Assembly (NCBI GenBank): GCA_963777165.1
Contig: CAVZPO010000014.1
Coordinates: 1 to 17,154, forward strand
Direction of reading: 5' to 3'
DNA from: DYJB01 sp963777165
GTDB lineage: Bacteria; Chloroflexota; Anaerolineae; Anaerolineales; E44-bin32
DNA length: 17,154 bases
Positions 1-7,958 of this stretch are shown here, one piece after another; the first letter of the stretch is position 1; every line of letters starts with the position of its first letter. Both the position numbers and the translations under genes were made by a program. Below the pieces are notes generated by a model. That model searched no databases, was not told where the DNA came from, and saw nothing but the letters and a program-made list of their open reading frames with translations.

Positions 1-688
1 TAACCAGCGCCTCGCGCGTGCCTTCCTCGGACAGCTTGAGGTGAAGTGTTGATTGATGCGGCGTCGGGGCGTCCCTCAGCCCGCGCAGGATGCGGTGCAC
101 GGCTTCGGGCGAGTCGAACAACCGGGCGATGTTGCGCAGCCGGGGCATGGCGCCGGACCCAAGGCCGCACAATCGCAGCAAGGCGGGGTTCACCTGAAGC
201 AGTGCACCGTCGGCCTCGGTCAGGCTCAACCCGAACGGTGAGTTCTCGAACCAGGCGACAAACAACGGCTCTGCCTGGATCGGCTGCGCCTCAACCTGCA
301 GGCGGCCCCGCTCGAGGCGGCGGCGATCAAGGGCGGTCGCCACGGCTGGGCCGAGACGGGCCAGACGGTCGGTGAGCAGGTAGTCGGCGGCGCCGTGGTG
401 CAGCGCCTCCACGCAAGCGGACTCCTCAGCCGGGTCGGCTACGGCCAGCACCGGGGTGTCATATCCTTTGACCTGCAACAGACGCAGGACTTCTTGAAGA
501 GGGAAGCGCGGCACGCCGGCTTCCGCCAGGATGACGTCCACCGGCAGGTCCAGGGCGCGCAGGAATTGGGTCTTGGAGGAGGCCGCTTCGATCGTCGGCG
601 TGTGGCCGGCGCGACGAAGCTCGGCTTCCAGCAGGGCCGGAGTCCCGGGTCGGTGGCTGAGTACAAGGACGCGAAGCGGGTCACTCAA
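1..688 (-). CDS. Degenerate receiver (pseudo-REC)-PAS protein, partial; probable sensor kinase N-terminus
   Basis: The minus strand is open from a TTG codon at 688-686 to the window edge (229 codons), with an in-frame TGA about 30 bases upstream. Residues 1-125 align without gaps to the receiver of the kinase at 8066: LRVLVL, then DVILAEAGVP, then HHGAADYLLTDRLARLG. The residues that make a receiver work are gone. The acidic pair at 11-12 is Ser-His, the phospho-acceptor at 56 is Glu, and Lys106 is Thr. A PAS-like domain follows (about residues 140-229, AWFENSPFGLSLTEADGALL). In its intact relatives this architecture leads into more PAS/GAF domains and a kinase core, which would lie left of the window. 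TTG is chosen because it is the first usable start after the stop and because numbering then matches the intact paralog residue for residue. The ribosome site is weak (GAGG about 15 bases upstream). Role inferred: phosphorylation-independent input domain. Confidence 0.8.
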   Translation of the reverse strand, partial: MSDPLRVLVLSHRPGTPALLEAELRRAGHTPTIEAASSKTQFLRALDLPVDVILAEAGVPRFPLQEVLRLLQVKGYDTPVLAVADPAEESACVEALHHGAADYLLTDRLARLGPAVATALDRRRLERGRLQVEAQPIQAEPLFVAWFENSPFGLSLTEADGALLQVNPALLRLCGLGSGAMPRLRNIARLFDSPEAVHRILRGLRDAPTPHQSTLHLKLSEEGTREALV

Positions 689-788
689 GGGTGCAGCCGC
701 ATGCCTCGGTGCGGGAGATCAGGCGTGATCCGGTCGGGGTCGATCTGCGAGCGGAAGCGCCCCGGGGCCCGGACGATGCTGAAGTGAA

Positions 789-812
789 CCTGGCGGGCCC
801 CCGTCCGCCAGG
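789..812. other. Perfect 8-bp inverted repeat, possible weak terminator
   Basis: CCTGGCGG (789-796) and CCGCCAGG (805-812) are perfect inverted repeats around an 8-base loop. They lie about 155 bases past the stop of the secreted-protein gene and about 100 bases before the degenerate receiver gene, both on the minus strand. There is no T-run on either side, so a rho-independent terminator is doubtful. A smaller repeat (CCCGG/CCGGG, 843-856) is nearby. The rest of 689-966 shows no gene. Confidence 0.3.
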
Positions 813-966
813 GGTTGTGCAGCGGGTCGCCGGGATCGCAACCCCGGAAATCCGGGAAGGGAGCAGAGATGCAGGCCAATGAGCGGTCGGTTGCCGCGCG
901 ATGCACTCCCCGCGAGGAGTATACAACCGTTGGGTATATTGCCTGCGGGTGCAGGAAGAAGTGTGA

Positions 967-1362
967 CTAGCTGGTGGCTACCACGCTCAGTGCCGATGCA
1001 TCATCGACCGGGAACGACACCGGGCAGGTCCACTTGTTGCCGTCGGTCGCCCAACAAGTCGAGGTGGGCTGCCCGTGTCCGAGCGTGACGCCGACGGTCG
1101 TCGGCCGGGTCTGCCCGTCGCCGCCGAGTACGTCGAAGGCGACGGCGCGGAAGAGGCCGGGATTGGTCTGATCGAGTTGGTAGTGGATGTCGCTGACCAC
1201 ATAGCCGCTGATGCCCCCGGCACCTTCCCCGCCGATCGCCGCCAGCCCGGGATCATCCGAGGCGAAGGCCGTTATGGCCAGCACGGCGGCCATCAGGCCG
1301 GAAGCGCACAGCCAGACAAGAGGTCGAAGCAGTGGATGGAAGGATGAGTTGGTCCGCGTCAT
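967..1362 (-). CDS. Small secreted protein with N-terminal signal peptide
   Basis: A 131-residue protein. Residues 11-34 are hydrophobic and end in an Ala-x-Ala site (AFA, cleavage expected after residue 34), so the mature product of about 97 residues should be exported. The mature part begins SDDPGLAAIGGEGAGGISGY, continues with VVSDIHYQLDQTNPG, has two cysteines near the C-terminus (STCWATDG and WTCPV) that could form a disulfide, and ends in a beta-rich tail (ALSVVATS). I recall similar short exported proteins ('SGYTVSNVHYxL') in Chloroflexota, of unknown function; this is from memory, not a search. The start is supported by GGAG six bases before ATG. It stands alone on the minus strand, upstream of and co-oriented with the degenerate receiver gene, and faces a 1-kb gap with phased repeats that may control it. 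Confidence 0.75.
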   Translation of the reverse strand: MTRTNSSFHPLLRPLVWLCASGLMAAVLAITAFASDDPGLAAIGGEGAGGISGYVVSDIHYQLDQTNPGLFRAVAFDVLGGDGQTRPTTVGVTLGHGQPTSTCWATDGNKWTCPVSFPVDDASALSVVATS

Positions 1363-1465
1363 TGTGTTCTCCGTGTCCCCCAGGGCGTTCAGGCGATCCT
1401 GTTTTCGGGTGCAGAGTCATCCTAAGCGCAGCTGCATCGCCGGCGCCTCACAGGCTGTTTGCGGG

Positions 1466-1507
1466 TTGTAAGGTTGGAGGGGGTCCGTTGTAAGGTCGCT
1501 GTAAGGT
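1466..1507. promoter_or_regulatory. Three helically phased direct repeats, candidate OmpR/PhoB-type operator
   Basis: TTGTAAGGT occurs at 1466-1474 and again at 1488-1496; CTGTAAGGT follows at 1499-1507. Start-to-start spacing is 22 then 11 bases, that is two and one DNA turns. Direct repeats with about 11-bp spacing are the usual binding pattern of winged-helix OmpR/PhoB response regulators. The array ends about 104 bases upstream of the secreted-protein start (minus strand) and about 900 bases from the plus-strand gene, so the minus-strand gene is the more likely target. No such regulator is encoded in the window. Confidence 0.45.
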
Positions 1508-1648
1508 GGTGTGTCTTCCGACCGGATCAGGCGGAGAGTCCACGTGTGCCGCCAGGGCTGGCCCGCTGGCAGAAGGTGGTCCCATGCGTGGGGCTGCGAT
1601 CCGGAGGCGGCTGAAGGGGAAAGAGGAGACTGCGCCCCTGCCGAAGCT

Positions 1649-1711
1649 GGAGAGTGGGCCGGGAAGGGCGGAGGTGGACCGCCTGGAGGGCTTCCGGGGC
1701 TTGCACTCTCC
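1649..1711. other. Nested inverted repeat in the intergenic region
   Basis: Three nested arms can pair: GGAGAGTG (1649-1656) with CACTCTCC (1704-1711), CCGGGAAG (1659-1666) with CTTCCGG (1691-1697, one bulge), and GGCGG (1667-1671) with CCGCC (1679-1683). This gives about 20 base pairs over 63 bases. It could be a structured RNA or a cruciform. No T-run follows on either strand and the transcript direction is unknown. Confidence 0.3.
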
Positions 1712-2404
1712 CGACAGGCGCTGGCGCTGTCCAGACAATCGTCTAAACTAGGGCAAGTAGCCGCCGCAAGCCTCAGGCTCACTCGATACGAGACGGAGTA
1801 GGCCGGGACGACGTCCGCACTTCGAAAACGACCCAGAAGGAGCGAGGGAGTGTCGTGATGGCAGGCGCTCCTTGCTACCATTCCGCACCGGAATCACGCA
1901 GGCCGCGCTCGCGGGCCGATCCTCAAGCCACGACCGCCTGCAGTCCCGCGCACATTACTCCCCCTCGGAACGCATCGCTCGACGCCGCGCCCCTCGTATC
2001 CCCGCTTCACACACAATTCGCCGCAGCATCCGACGCCAGAACGGCGGCACGGACTCTCATGGGACTCCACGTACAGCGCAGGCCTCTGGAGACCACTCTC
2101 GACCTTCTCACCCGGTTCCCTTTGCAGGGGCCGCGCTTTGAGACCAAGCCGAGGCGGCGTGCGCCCACCCACAGCCTCGACCAGGTGCCGAGTTTCCGTG
2201 GAGCGCATTGGCCCGGCCCTACGCATTACCAGTCAGGCATCCTTCGTGGTCAGGCCGGTCGGGGGATCAACTCCACAGCGGCGCAAACTTGAGATCGCGC
2301 GTGGGCACTTCACGTCTACTGCCGATCATAGTCACCGCCGAGTGGGGACGGGGACGCCTCAAGCCCGTTTCGCCGCCGTCGGCAGGCGCTCTGGGAGAAA
2401 CACC

Positions 2405-3394
2405 ATGAAGTCGAATCTATCTCCGACCCCCCTCAAGCTCTGCGCGGCTCTTCTTCTCCTAAGCCTGGCAGGCTGCCAGACGGCCACCCCCCCTCCGCCC
2501 ACGCCGATCACCGTTCAGCTGTCCTTCTTGCATCAGGCGGAATTCGCAGGGTTCTACGCAGCAGACCAGCAAGGCTTCTATGCCGCAGAGGGTCTTCAGG
2601 TCTCCTTCCAGGAGGGGGGACCCGAAGTTGACTTCCAGGCCCCGGTTCTGGACGGTAGCGCGGAGTTCGGCGTCTCGCAGCCGGCGGATCTGATTCTCGC
2701 GCGCGCGGCCGGAGAACCGCTGCGCAGCATTGCCGCCATCTATCGCCGCAGTCCGATTGCATTCATCGCCCTGGCGGAGACCGGCATCACGCGCCCTCAG
2801 GACTTCGCCGGCAAAAAGATCCGCAGCACCAAGACGCTCGATCTGACATTGCAGGCGATGACCGCCCGCGTAGACCTGCTCCCCGATCAATACGAAACGG
2901 TGTACCTACCGTCGGACATTTCGTTGTTTGCGTCTGGCGACGTGCCGGTGTGGGGCGCCTTCGTCAATGTGTTTGGGCTCGATGTGGAACGCGCCGGTTA
3001 CGAGGTGAATGTCATCCACCCGGACGACTACGGTATCCACTTCTACGGCGACATCCTGGTGACCACCGATGATCTGATCGCCAGGGACCCGGATCTGGTC
3101 CTGCGATTTGTGCGTGCCACACTCAAGGGGTGGACGTATGCGGTTGAGCACCCAGACGCCATCGGTGCGATGGTCGCCACGTACAAGCCCGACGCGGACC
3201 GCGACCTCGAAATCGCAAGGATGACAGCCAGCATCCCCCTGGTCAACACCGGCGAGGACTTCATCGGCTGGATGAAGCCCGAGATCTGGTCCGGGATAGA
3301 GCAGACACTGCGTGAGCAGGGCCTGCTGGACGCCCCGCTGGACGTGACCGAGGTGTATACACTGACCTTCCTTGAGGAGATCTACGCGCCATGA
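2405..3394 (+). CDS. NMT1/THI5-like solute-binding lipoprotein, probable sensory partner of the downstream kinase
   Basis: A 329-residue protein. The lipoprotein signal is clear: a Lys-containing n-region, a Leu/Ala-rich core and a lipobox LAGC with Cys24 as the lipidation site, followed by a Pro/Thr-rich spacer. From residue about 35 it matches NMT1/THI5-like periplasmic binding proteins (ITVQLSFLHQAEFAGFYAAD, then GFYAAEGLQVSFQEGGPEV, then AEFGVSQPADLILARAAGEP), the family that binds pyrimidine thiamine precursors, taurine or similar small molecules. The ligand cannot be read from sequence. The frame is open upstream to 2138, but ATG at 2405 is chosen because it has GGGAG seven bases upstream and starts the signal peptide. 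Its stop overlaps the start of the kinase gene (ATGA, 3391-3394), implying translational coupling. No permease or ATPase gene is nearby, so it probably presents ligand to the kinase's extracellular domain rather than feeding a transporter. Confidence 0.88.
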   Translation: MKSNLSPTPLKLCAALLLLSLAGCQTATPPPPTPITVQLSFLHQAEFAGFYAADQQGFYAAEGLQVSFQEGGPEVDFQAPVLDGSAEFGVSQPADLILARAAGEPLRSIAAIYRRSPIAFIALAETGITRPQDFAGKKIRSTKTLDLTLQAMTARVDLLPDQYETVYLPSDISLFASGDVPVWGAFVNVFGLDVERAGYEVNVIHPDDYGIHFYGDILVTTDDLIARDPDLVLRFVRATLKGWTYAVEHPDAIGAMVATYKPDADRDLEIARMTASIPLVNTGEDFIGWMKPEIWSGIEQTLREQGLLDAPLDVTEVYTLTFLEEIYAP

Positions 3395-5475
3395 ACGCCC
3401 GCGTGGGCATCACCTTTAGGCTCACGCTGGTCTTCGTCCTGTTCGCCGCCATCAGCCTGGCCGGCGGAGGATTGTTCGCGTACTTTAGCGGACGTCAGCA
3501 GATGCTCGAAAACATCGCGGCGGAACTCCGCGTCGTTTCGGCCGAGAAGCAGGCCGCCCTCGAGGAGTGGATCAAGCACCTGAGACTGGACGTGGAGGCG
3601 AAAGCCAGGGACCCGGAGTTGGTGGCGAATGTCCAGGAGTTGCTCGCTGCGGCGCCGGGTTCGCAGGAGGCCGTGGGGGCACACGACCGTGCGGTGGCGG
3701 ACCTGCGTGCCCGGATCGGAGACGGCCAGCCCTTTCTTCGCTGGTTGGTCCTCGATCCGCTGGATGGCCGGGTGGTCGCCGACAGCGATGGACTCGAGGA
3801 AGGCAAGTACCGGGAGAACCGTCCCTACTTCATCAACGGGAAGATCGGCCCATTCGTTCAGAACGTGTACTACTCGGCCTCGCTGCAGGCGCCGGCCATG
3901 ACCATTGGATCGCCTCTGACGACGGCCGACGGCAGGCTGGTGGGCGTGCTGGCCGCACGGCTCGACCTGAGCGAGATGAATGCCATCATCCAACGGCGCA
4001 CGGGCGACCGCCAGACTGACGACGCCTTTCTGGTCAACACCTCCCACCTGTTCGTCACCCAGCCGCGTCTGAACTCGGACCCGGCGGTCCTCAGCCGAGG
4101 AGTCCATACGGTGGCTGTACAGCAATGTCTGTCAGGCGGGACCGGCGTCGTCCTAGCCGATGACTACAGGGGGGTTCCGGCGATCGTCAACTTCGCCTGG
4201 CTGCCGGCAAGGGACATGTGCCTGATCGTCAAGGTGAATGAGGCCGAGGCCTTTGCCCCGGTGGAGGCATTCGGCCGATTGATCCTCCTTGCGAGCGGGA
4301 TTGCGCTGCTTGTGGCGGCGACCATTGCAGTCGCTTTGGCCCGCTCGATCACGCGGCCCGTCATTGCGCTTCAGGAGGGCACGGCGCGATTCGGCCGGGG
4401 CGAGCTCGACGTCCGCCTGCCGGAAACCGGTGGAGACGAACTCGGCGCGTTGGCGCATGCGTTCAACCAGATGGCAGTGGTGCTATCCAGGGAACAGACT
4501 CAACTCCGTCGCCGCCTGGAACGCATGTACACGCTGTCATCCGACTTGATCTGCATCGCGGATTTTGAAGGCCGCTTCCAGGAGGTCAACCCGGCTTTCG
4601 AGAGCCTGCTCGGGTACACCCGGGACGAGCTGCTCGCAGTGCCCTACGTCGAATACGTACACCCGGATGACCGCGCGGCCACGCAGACCGCCGTCTCGTC
4701 CCTGGCGGGGGGAAGGGGCGTGGGCGCGTTTGAGAACCGGTACCGCTGCAAGGACGGCTCATGGAAGTGGCTCCAATGGAACGCGTCGTCCGACCTGGGC
4801 GAGCACGTGATTTTTGCGGTGGCGCACGACGTGACCGAGCGAAAGCGGGCGGAGAAGGAACTGAAGGTACTCTCGTCGCGCAACGCGGCCATCCTGGCCG
4901 CCGTCCCCGACATCATTGCGGAAGTGGACGAGAACAAAGTCTACACATGGGTCAACCGTGCGGGCGCCGAGTTCTTCGGTGAGGGAGTCATTGGGAAGGA
5001 GGCCGCGTTCTACTTCGAGGGCGAGCAGGACACCTACACCTTGGTACAGCCGCTGTTCGATGGGAGTGAAGAGGCCTTCTATACTGAAAGCTCGCAGCGG
5101 CGCCAGGATGGGGAGAAGCGCCTGCTGGGCTGGTGGAGCCGCGTGCTCAAGGACGCGGAGGGGAACGTCATCGGCGCACTATCTACCGCACGTGACATCA
5201 CCGAGCGCAAGCGGGCGGAGATCGCCCTTGTCCGGGCAAATCGGGTGTACACGCTGATCAGCCAGGTCAACCAGATGATCGTGCGCACCACCGATGCCGA
5301 CGAACTTCTGCGAGACGTGTGCCGGATCGCGGTCGAGTTCGGCGGCTTCCGCATGGCCTGGATCGGCATGATCGCCGAGGGTGGGGAGGAAGTCCAGCCG
5401 GTGGCTTGGGCCGGGTTCGAAGACGGGTACCTGGCGGCGATCAAGCCGATCTCGGTCCTTGATAGGCCAGAGGGC
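3391..5475 (+). CDS. Segment 1 of the Cache-type kinase: TM-Cache-TM-HAMP-PAS-PAS-GAF start
   Basis: Residues 9-31 are a first membrane helix. Residues about 33-290 form an extracellular double-Cache-like sensor, with the typical RENRPYFINGKIGPFVQNVY region (141-160) and TIGSPLTTADGRLVGVLAAR (171-190). A second helix spans 297-317. HAMP follows (318-370, SITRPVIALQEGTARFGRGE), then PAS at about 375-488 and 493-607, each ending in the DxTERKRAE linker, then the start of a GAF domain (from about 620, FGGFRMAWIGMI). The Cache domain is the expected docking site for the co-encoded lipoprotein. This frame runs on to a stop at 6003, but after about 5475 it becomes Arg-rich with no homology. Confidence 0.85.
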
Positions 5476-7421
5476 GCGGGCCCACGGGCTCGGCGTTCCG
5501 CGAGGGGAAAGCGTTCGGCAGCCTGGATATCGCCACCGACCCGCGCATGGCGCCATGGCGGGAGGAGGCGCTGCGCCGCGGCTACCGGTCCTGGGTCGCG
5601 CTACCGATCCGGGTGCGGGGCGATGTGGTGGGAGCGTTCAGCCTGTACGCCTCGGAGGCCTTCTTCTTTGACGAAGACGAAAGCCGCCTGCTCGAGGAGG
5701 TGGTCGCCGACATCGCCCTTGCCCTGGAGGCGATCGACGCGGCGCGAAAGCAGGCCGAGGCGGAGTCGGCGCTGGTGGCGGCGCACGCCCGGCTGCGAGG
5801 CTTCGTCGACGCCAACATCATCGGCGTGGCTATCTCCCGGCCCTCGGGCGAGGTGCTGGAGACCAACGACTACTACCTGCGCACGATCGGCTACACGCGG
5901 GAGGAGTTCGAACAGGGGCTCGTCGACTGGCGTGCCATCACCCCGGCGGAATGGCTACCGGCCGACGAGCATGCCATCGAGGAGCTGCGCCAGCGGGGGG
6001 TGAGTACGCCGTATGAGAAGGAGTACCTGCGGCGGGACGGGTCGCGCGTTCCGGTCTTCTTGTCCAACGCCATGCTGCCTGGGACGGATGAGGCAATCGC
6101 CGGCTATGCGTTAGACATCACCGAACGGAAGCGGGCCGAGGCCGAGCTGCGCCGCCACGTGATGTATCTGCGAGCCCTCCAGGAAACAATGCTGGAGCTG
6201 CTGTCCGTGCGGAGTCTGGATGCGCTGTTCGTGAACATCGTCCGGCGCGCCGGCGACCTGGTGGGCACAACGGCCGGCTTCCTTGACTTGGTCGAACTCT
6301 GGGAGCGATCGAATGCGGCCGCGCGTCGCCATCGGCGCCCTGGCCAACTCGCTGAATCACCCGGCGACGCCGGGCGTGGGCGTTGCCGGCGTGGTGTGGC
6401 AGACCGGTGCTCCGTTGATCGTGGAAGACTACAATTCGTGGCCGGATCGTCTCCCGGGGATGAGCTCAGGCAGCGTCTCCTCGGTCGTCGGCGTGCCGCT
6501 GCTGCGCGGCAACGACGTGCTGGGTGCGATTGGGCTGGGCTACGAATGGGGCAGCCGCAAGGTCTTCACGCCGGCCGACGTCGACCTGCTGACCCAGTTC
6601 GCCCGTCTGGCGTCGCTGGCTATCGAGCGCGCCGAGCTGCTGGCCGCTGTGCAGGCCGAGCGGAACTCGCTGGCCGTGCGCGTGGGCGAGCGGACGGCCG
6701 AACTGGAGCAGGCCAACCGCGAGCTGGAGGCGTTTGCCTATTCGGTGTCGCACGACCTGCGCGCCCCGCTGCGGGCGATGCACGGCTTCAGCGCGGCGCT
6801 GCTCTCGGAATCCCGGGACCAGCTGGATGAGCAGGGTCGGCACTACCTGGATCGTATCGGCGCGGCCGCCAAGCGCATGGGGGAGCTGATCGACGCCCTG
6901 CTCGATCTCTCGCGCATCACTCGCCGGGAGATGGGACACCAGCCGGTGGATCTCAGCGCGCTGGCGCGGGAGGTCGCCGCCGAGCTGCAAACCCAGGACC
7001 CGCAGCGGCGGGTGGAGTGGGTCATCGCCGACGAGCTGATCGCGCAGGGGGACGCGAACCTGCTCAGCGTGGCGCTGCAGAACCTGCTGGGCAACGCCTG
7101 GAAGTTCACCGGCCCGCGGTTGCAGCCGCGGATTGAGGTGGGCCTGCTGCCCCGCACCTCACCCGCCTCTGCCCCGGCGAGCGGGGGGAGGAGGGGGGCA
7201 TCATCTACTTCGTCCGGGACAACGGCGTGGGGTTCGACATGGCTTACGCCGACAAGCTCTTTGCCCCATTCCAGCGCCTGCACGGGATGCGCGAGTTCCC
7301 CGGCACGGGCATCGGCCTGGCCACCGTGCAGCGCGTCATCGCCCGCCACGGGGGGCGAGTGTGGGCCGAGGCGCAAGTCGATCAGGGCGCAACCTTCTAT
7401 TTCACGCTGGAGAGTGCATGA
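3391..7421 (+). CDS. Transmembrane sensor histidine kinase: Cache-HAMP-PAS-PAS-GAF-PAS-GAF-HisKA-HATPase, frameshifted
   Basis: Read as one gene of about 1,343 residues interrupted by three apparent single-base shifts: a missing base near 5472-5478, an extra base near 6294-6301, and a missing base near 7149-7153. At each point the family alignment continues directly in the new frame (for example GPTGSAFREGKAFG just after the first). It should autophosphorylate on His1121 (codon 6751-6753) and pass phosphate to the regulator that follows, whose start overlaps its stop (ATGA at 7418-7421). The start ATG overlaps the stop of the NMT1-like lipoprotein gene, with GAGGAG 11 bases upstream. Lipoprotein, kinase and regulator therefore look like one translational unit. 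The kinase core resembles the phytochrome-type HisKA family (SVSHDLRAPLR). The shifts may be sequence errors; if real, the product ends at 6003 without a kinase core. Confidence 0.82.
5476..6296 (+). CDS. Segment 2 of the Cache-type kinase: GAF end, PAS, second GAF start
   Basis: This frame completes the first GAF domain (GKAFGSLDIATDPRM, then YRSWVALPIRVRGDVVGAFS) and gives a third PAS domain at about 5790-6130 (ANIIGVAISRPSGEVLETND, ending ALDITERKRAEAEL). It then opens a second GAF domain (VGTTAGFLDLVE). It is in frame with an ATG at 5547, but no ribosome site supports an independent start. The frame becomes non-homologous after about 6297. Confidence 0.8.
6298..7152 (+). CDS. Segment 3 of the Cache-type kinase: GAF, HisKA, HATPase start
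   Basis: It completes the second GAF domain (GVGVAGVVWQTGAPLIVEDY, then VVGVPLLRGNDVLGAIGLGY) and a coiled-coil linker (VGERTAELEQANRELEAF). HisKA follows with the H-box SVSHDLRAPLR (His codon 6751-6753), then the HATPase N-box NLLGNAWKFT at 7081-7110. Homology in this frame stops at IEVGLLP near 7150. Confidence 0.83.
7153..7421 (+). CDS. Segment 4 of the Cache-type kinase: end of the HATPase domain
   Basis: It carries the rest of the ATP-binding domain: YFVRDNGVGFDM (G1 box), DKLFAPFQRLHG (F box), GTGIGLATVQRVIARHGGRV (G2 box) and the terminal FYFTLESA before TGA. The first 15 codons (about 7155-7199) read as a non-conserved Gly/Glu/Pro-rich insert in a C-run/G-run stretch. Confidence 0.78.
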
Positions 7422-7876
7422 TGGAACGCAGAACGATCCTGTTGGTCGAAGACAATCCCGACGACGAGGAGCTGACGCGCAGGGCGCTCAAGGATGCCAA
7501 TATCGCGAATGAGATCGTCGTCGTCGGTAGCGGAATCGAGGCGCTCGACTACCTCTTTGGCACCGGTGCCCATGCCGACCGCGACCTATCTCTCCTGCCG
7601 CAGCTCATCCTGCTGGACCTCAAGCTGCCAAAGCTGAGTGGGCTGCAGGTGCTGGAGCGCTTGCGCACCGACTCCCGCACCAAGTTGATCCCGGTGGTTG
7701 TCCTGACCACATCCAGCGAGGAGGAGGACGTCCTCGCCAGCTACCAACTGGGGGCGAACAGCTACGTGCGCAAGCCGGTCGACTTCGATCAATTCGCCGA
7801 GGCGATCAAGCATGTGGGATTGTACTGGCTGCTCATCAACCAGCCCCCGCCCACTAGGCCGCGGGTAACCGTTTGA
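7418..7876 (+). CDS. Single-domain response regulator, CheY/Rcp1-like
   Basis: A 152-residue stand-alone receiver. It has the acidic pair Glu11-Asp12 (ILLVEDNPDDEELTRRALKD), phospho-acceptor Asp67 (LILLDLKLPKLSG), Thr97 and Lys119 (YVRKPVDFDQF), so it should be phosphorylatable. The extended alpha1 and the EALDYLFGTGAH loop are typical of Rcp1-type regulators paired with phytochrome-like kinases, matching the kinase core just upstream. The start codon overlaps the kinase stop (ATGA), with GGAGAG close upstream; a second ATG at 7421 would remove one residue. There is no output domain, so it acts by protein contact or as a phosphorelay intermediate. The final 10 residues (PPPTRPRVTV) are an unstructured tail. 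Confidence 0.93.
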   Translation: MMERRTILLVEDNPDDEELTRRALKDANIANEIVVVGSGIEALDYLFGTGAHADRDLSLLPQLILLDLKLPKLSGLQVLERLRTDSRTKLIPVVVLTTSSEEEDVLASYQLGANSYVRKPVDFDQFAEAIKHVGLYWLLINQPPPTRPRVTV

Positions 7877-7958
7877 CGGTGGCGGTTCAGGGCATTGCCC
7901 GGCGCAGGGAGCGCATCGAGTGACTTCGGCCCCTCCGCTGGCAATAGAGTGCAACGGC

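Larger units (their letters stand above)
1363..2404. other. Long divergent intergenic region, no supported gene
   Basis: About 1,040 bases lie between the divergent secreted-protein gene and the NMT1-like lipoprotein gene. Open frames on both strands here have no recognisable domain, no convincing ribosome site and Arg/Pro/Ser-rich translations typical of non-coding GC-rich DNA. It holds the repeat array at 1466-1507 and a nested inverted repeat at 1649-1711. I see no tRNA and no TPP-riboswitch consensus ahead of the THI5-like gene. The right end gives the lipoprotein gene its ribosome site (GGGAG seven bases before ATG). No promoter is convincing by eye. Confidence 0.6.

Noticed and set aside
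681..926. Minus-strand frames overlapping the start of the degenerate receiver gene
   Set aside because: They overlap the well-supported receiver frame and have no homology or good start signal.
1417..2292. Open frames on both strands in the intergenic gap (e.g. 1417-1881 minus, 1855-2292 plus, 1894-2226 minus)
   Set aside because: Low-complexity Arg/Pro/Ser/Ala translations, mutual overlap, no ribosome sites and no recognisable motif.
2138..2404. N-terminal extension of the NMT1-like lipoprotein to an upstream ATG
   Set aside because: The extra 89 residues are Arg/Ser-rich without homology and would bury the lipoprotein signal. ATG 2405 has a proper ribosome site and begins the signal peptide.
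2100..2404. TPP (THI-box) riboswitch ahead of the THI5-like gene
   Set aside because: The conserved CUGAGA and CUGAUCUGG-type segments are not seen in this leader.
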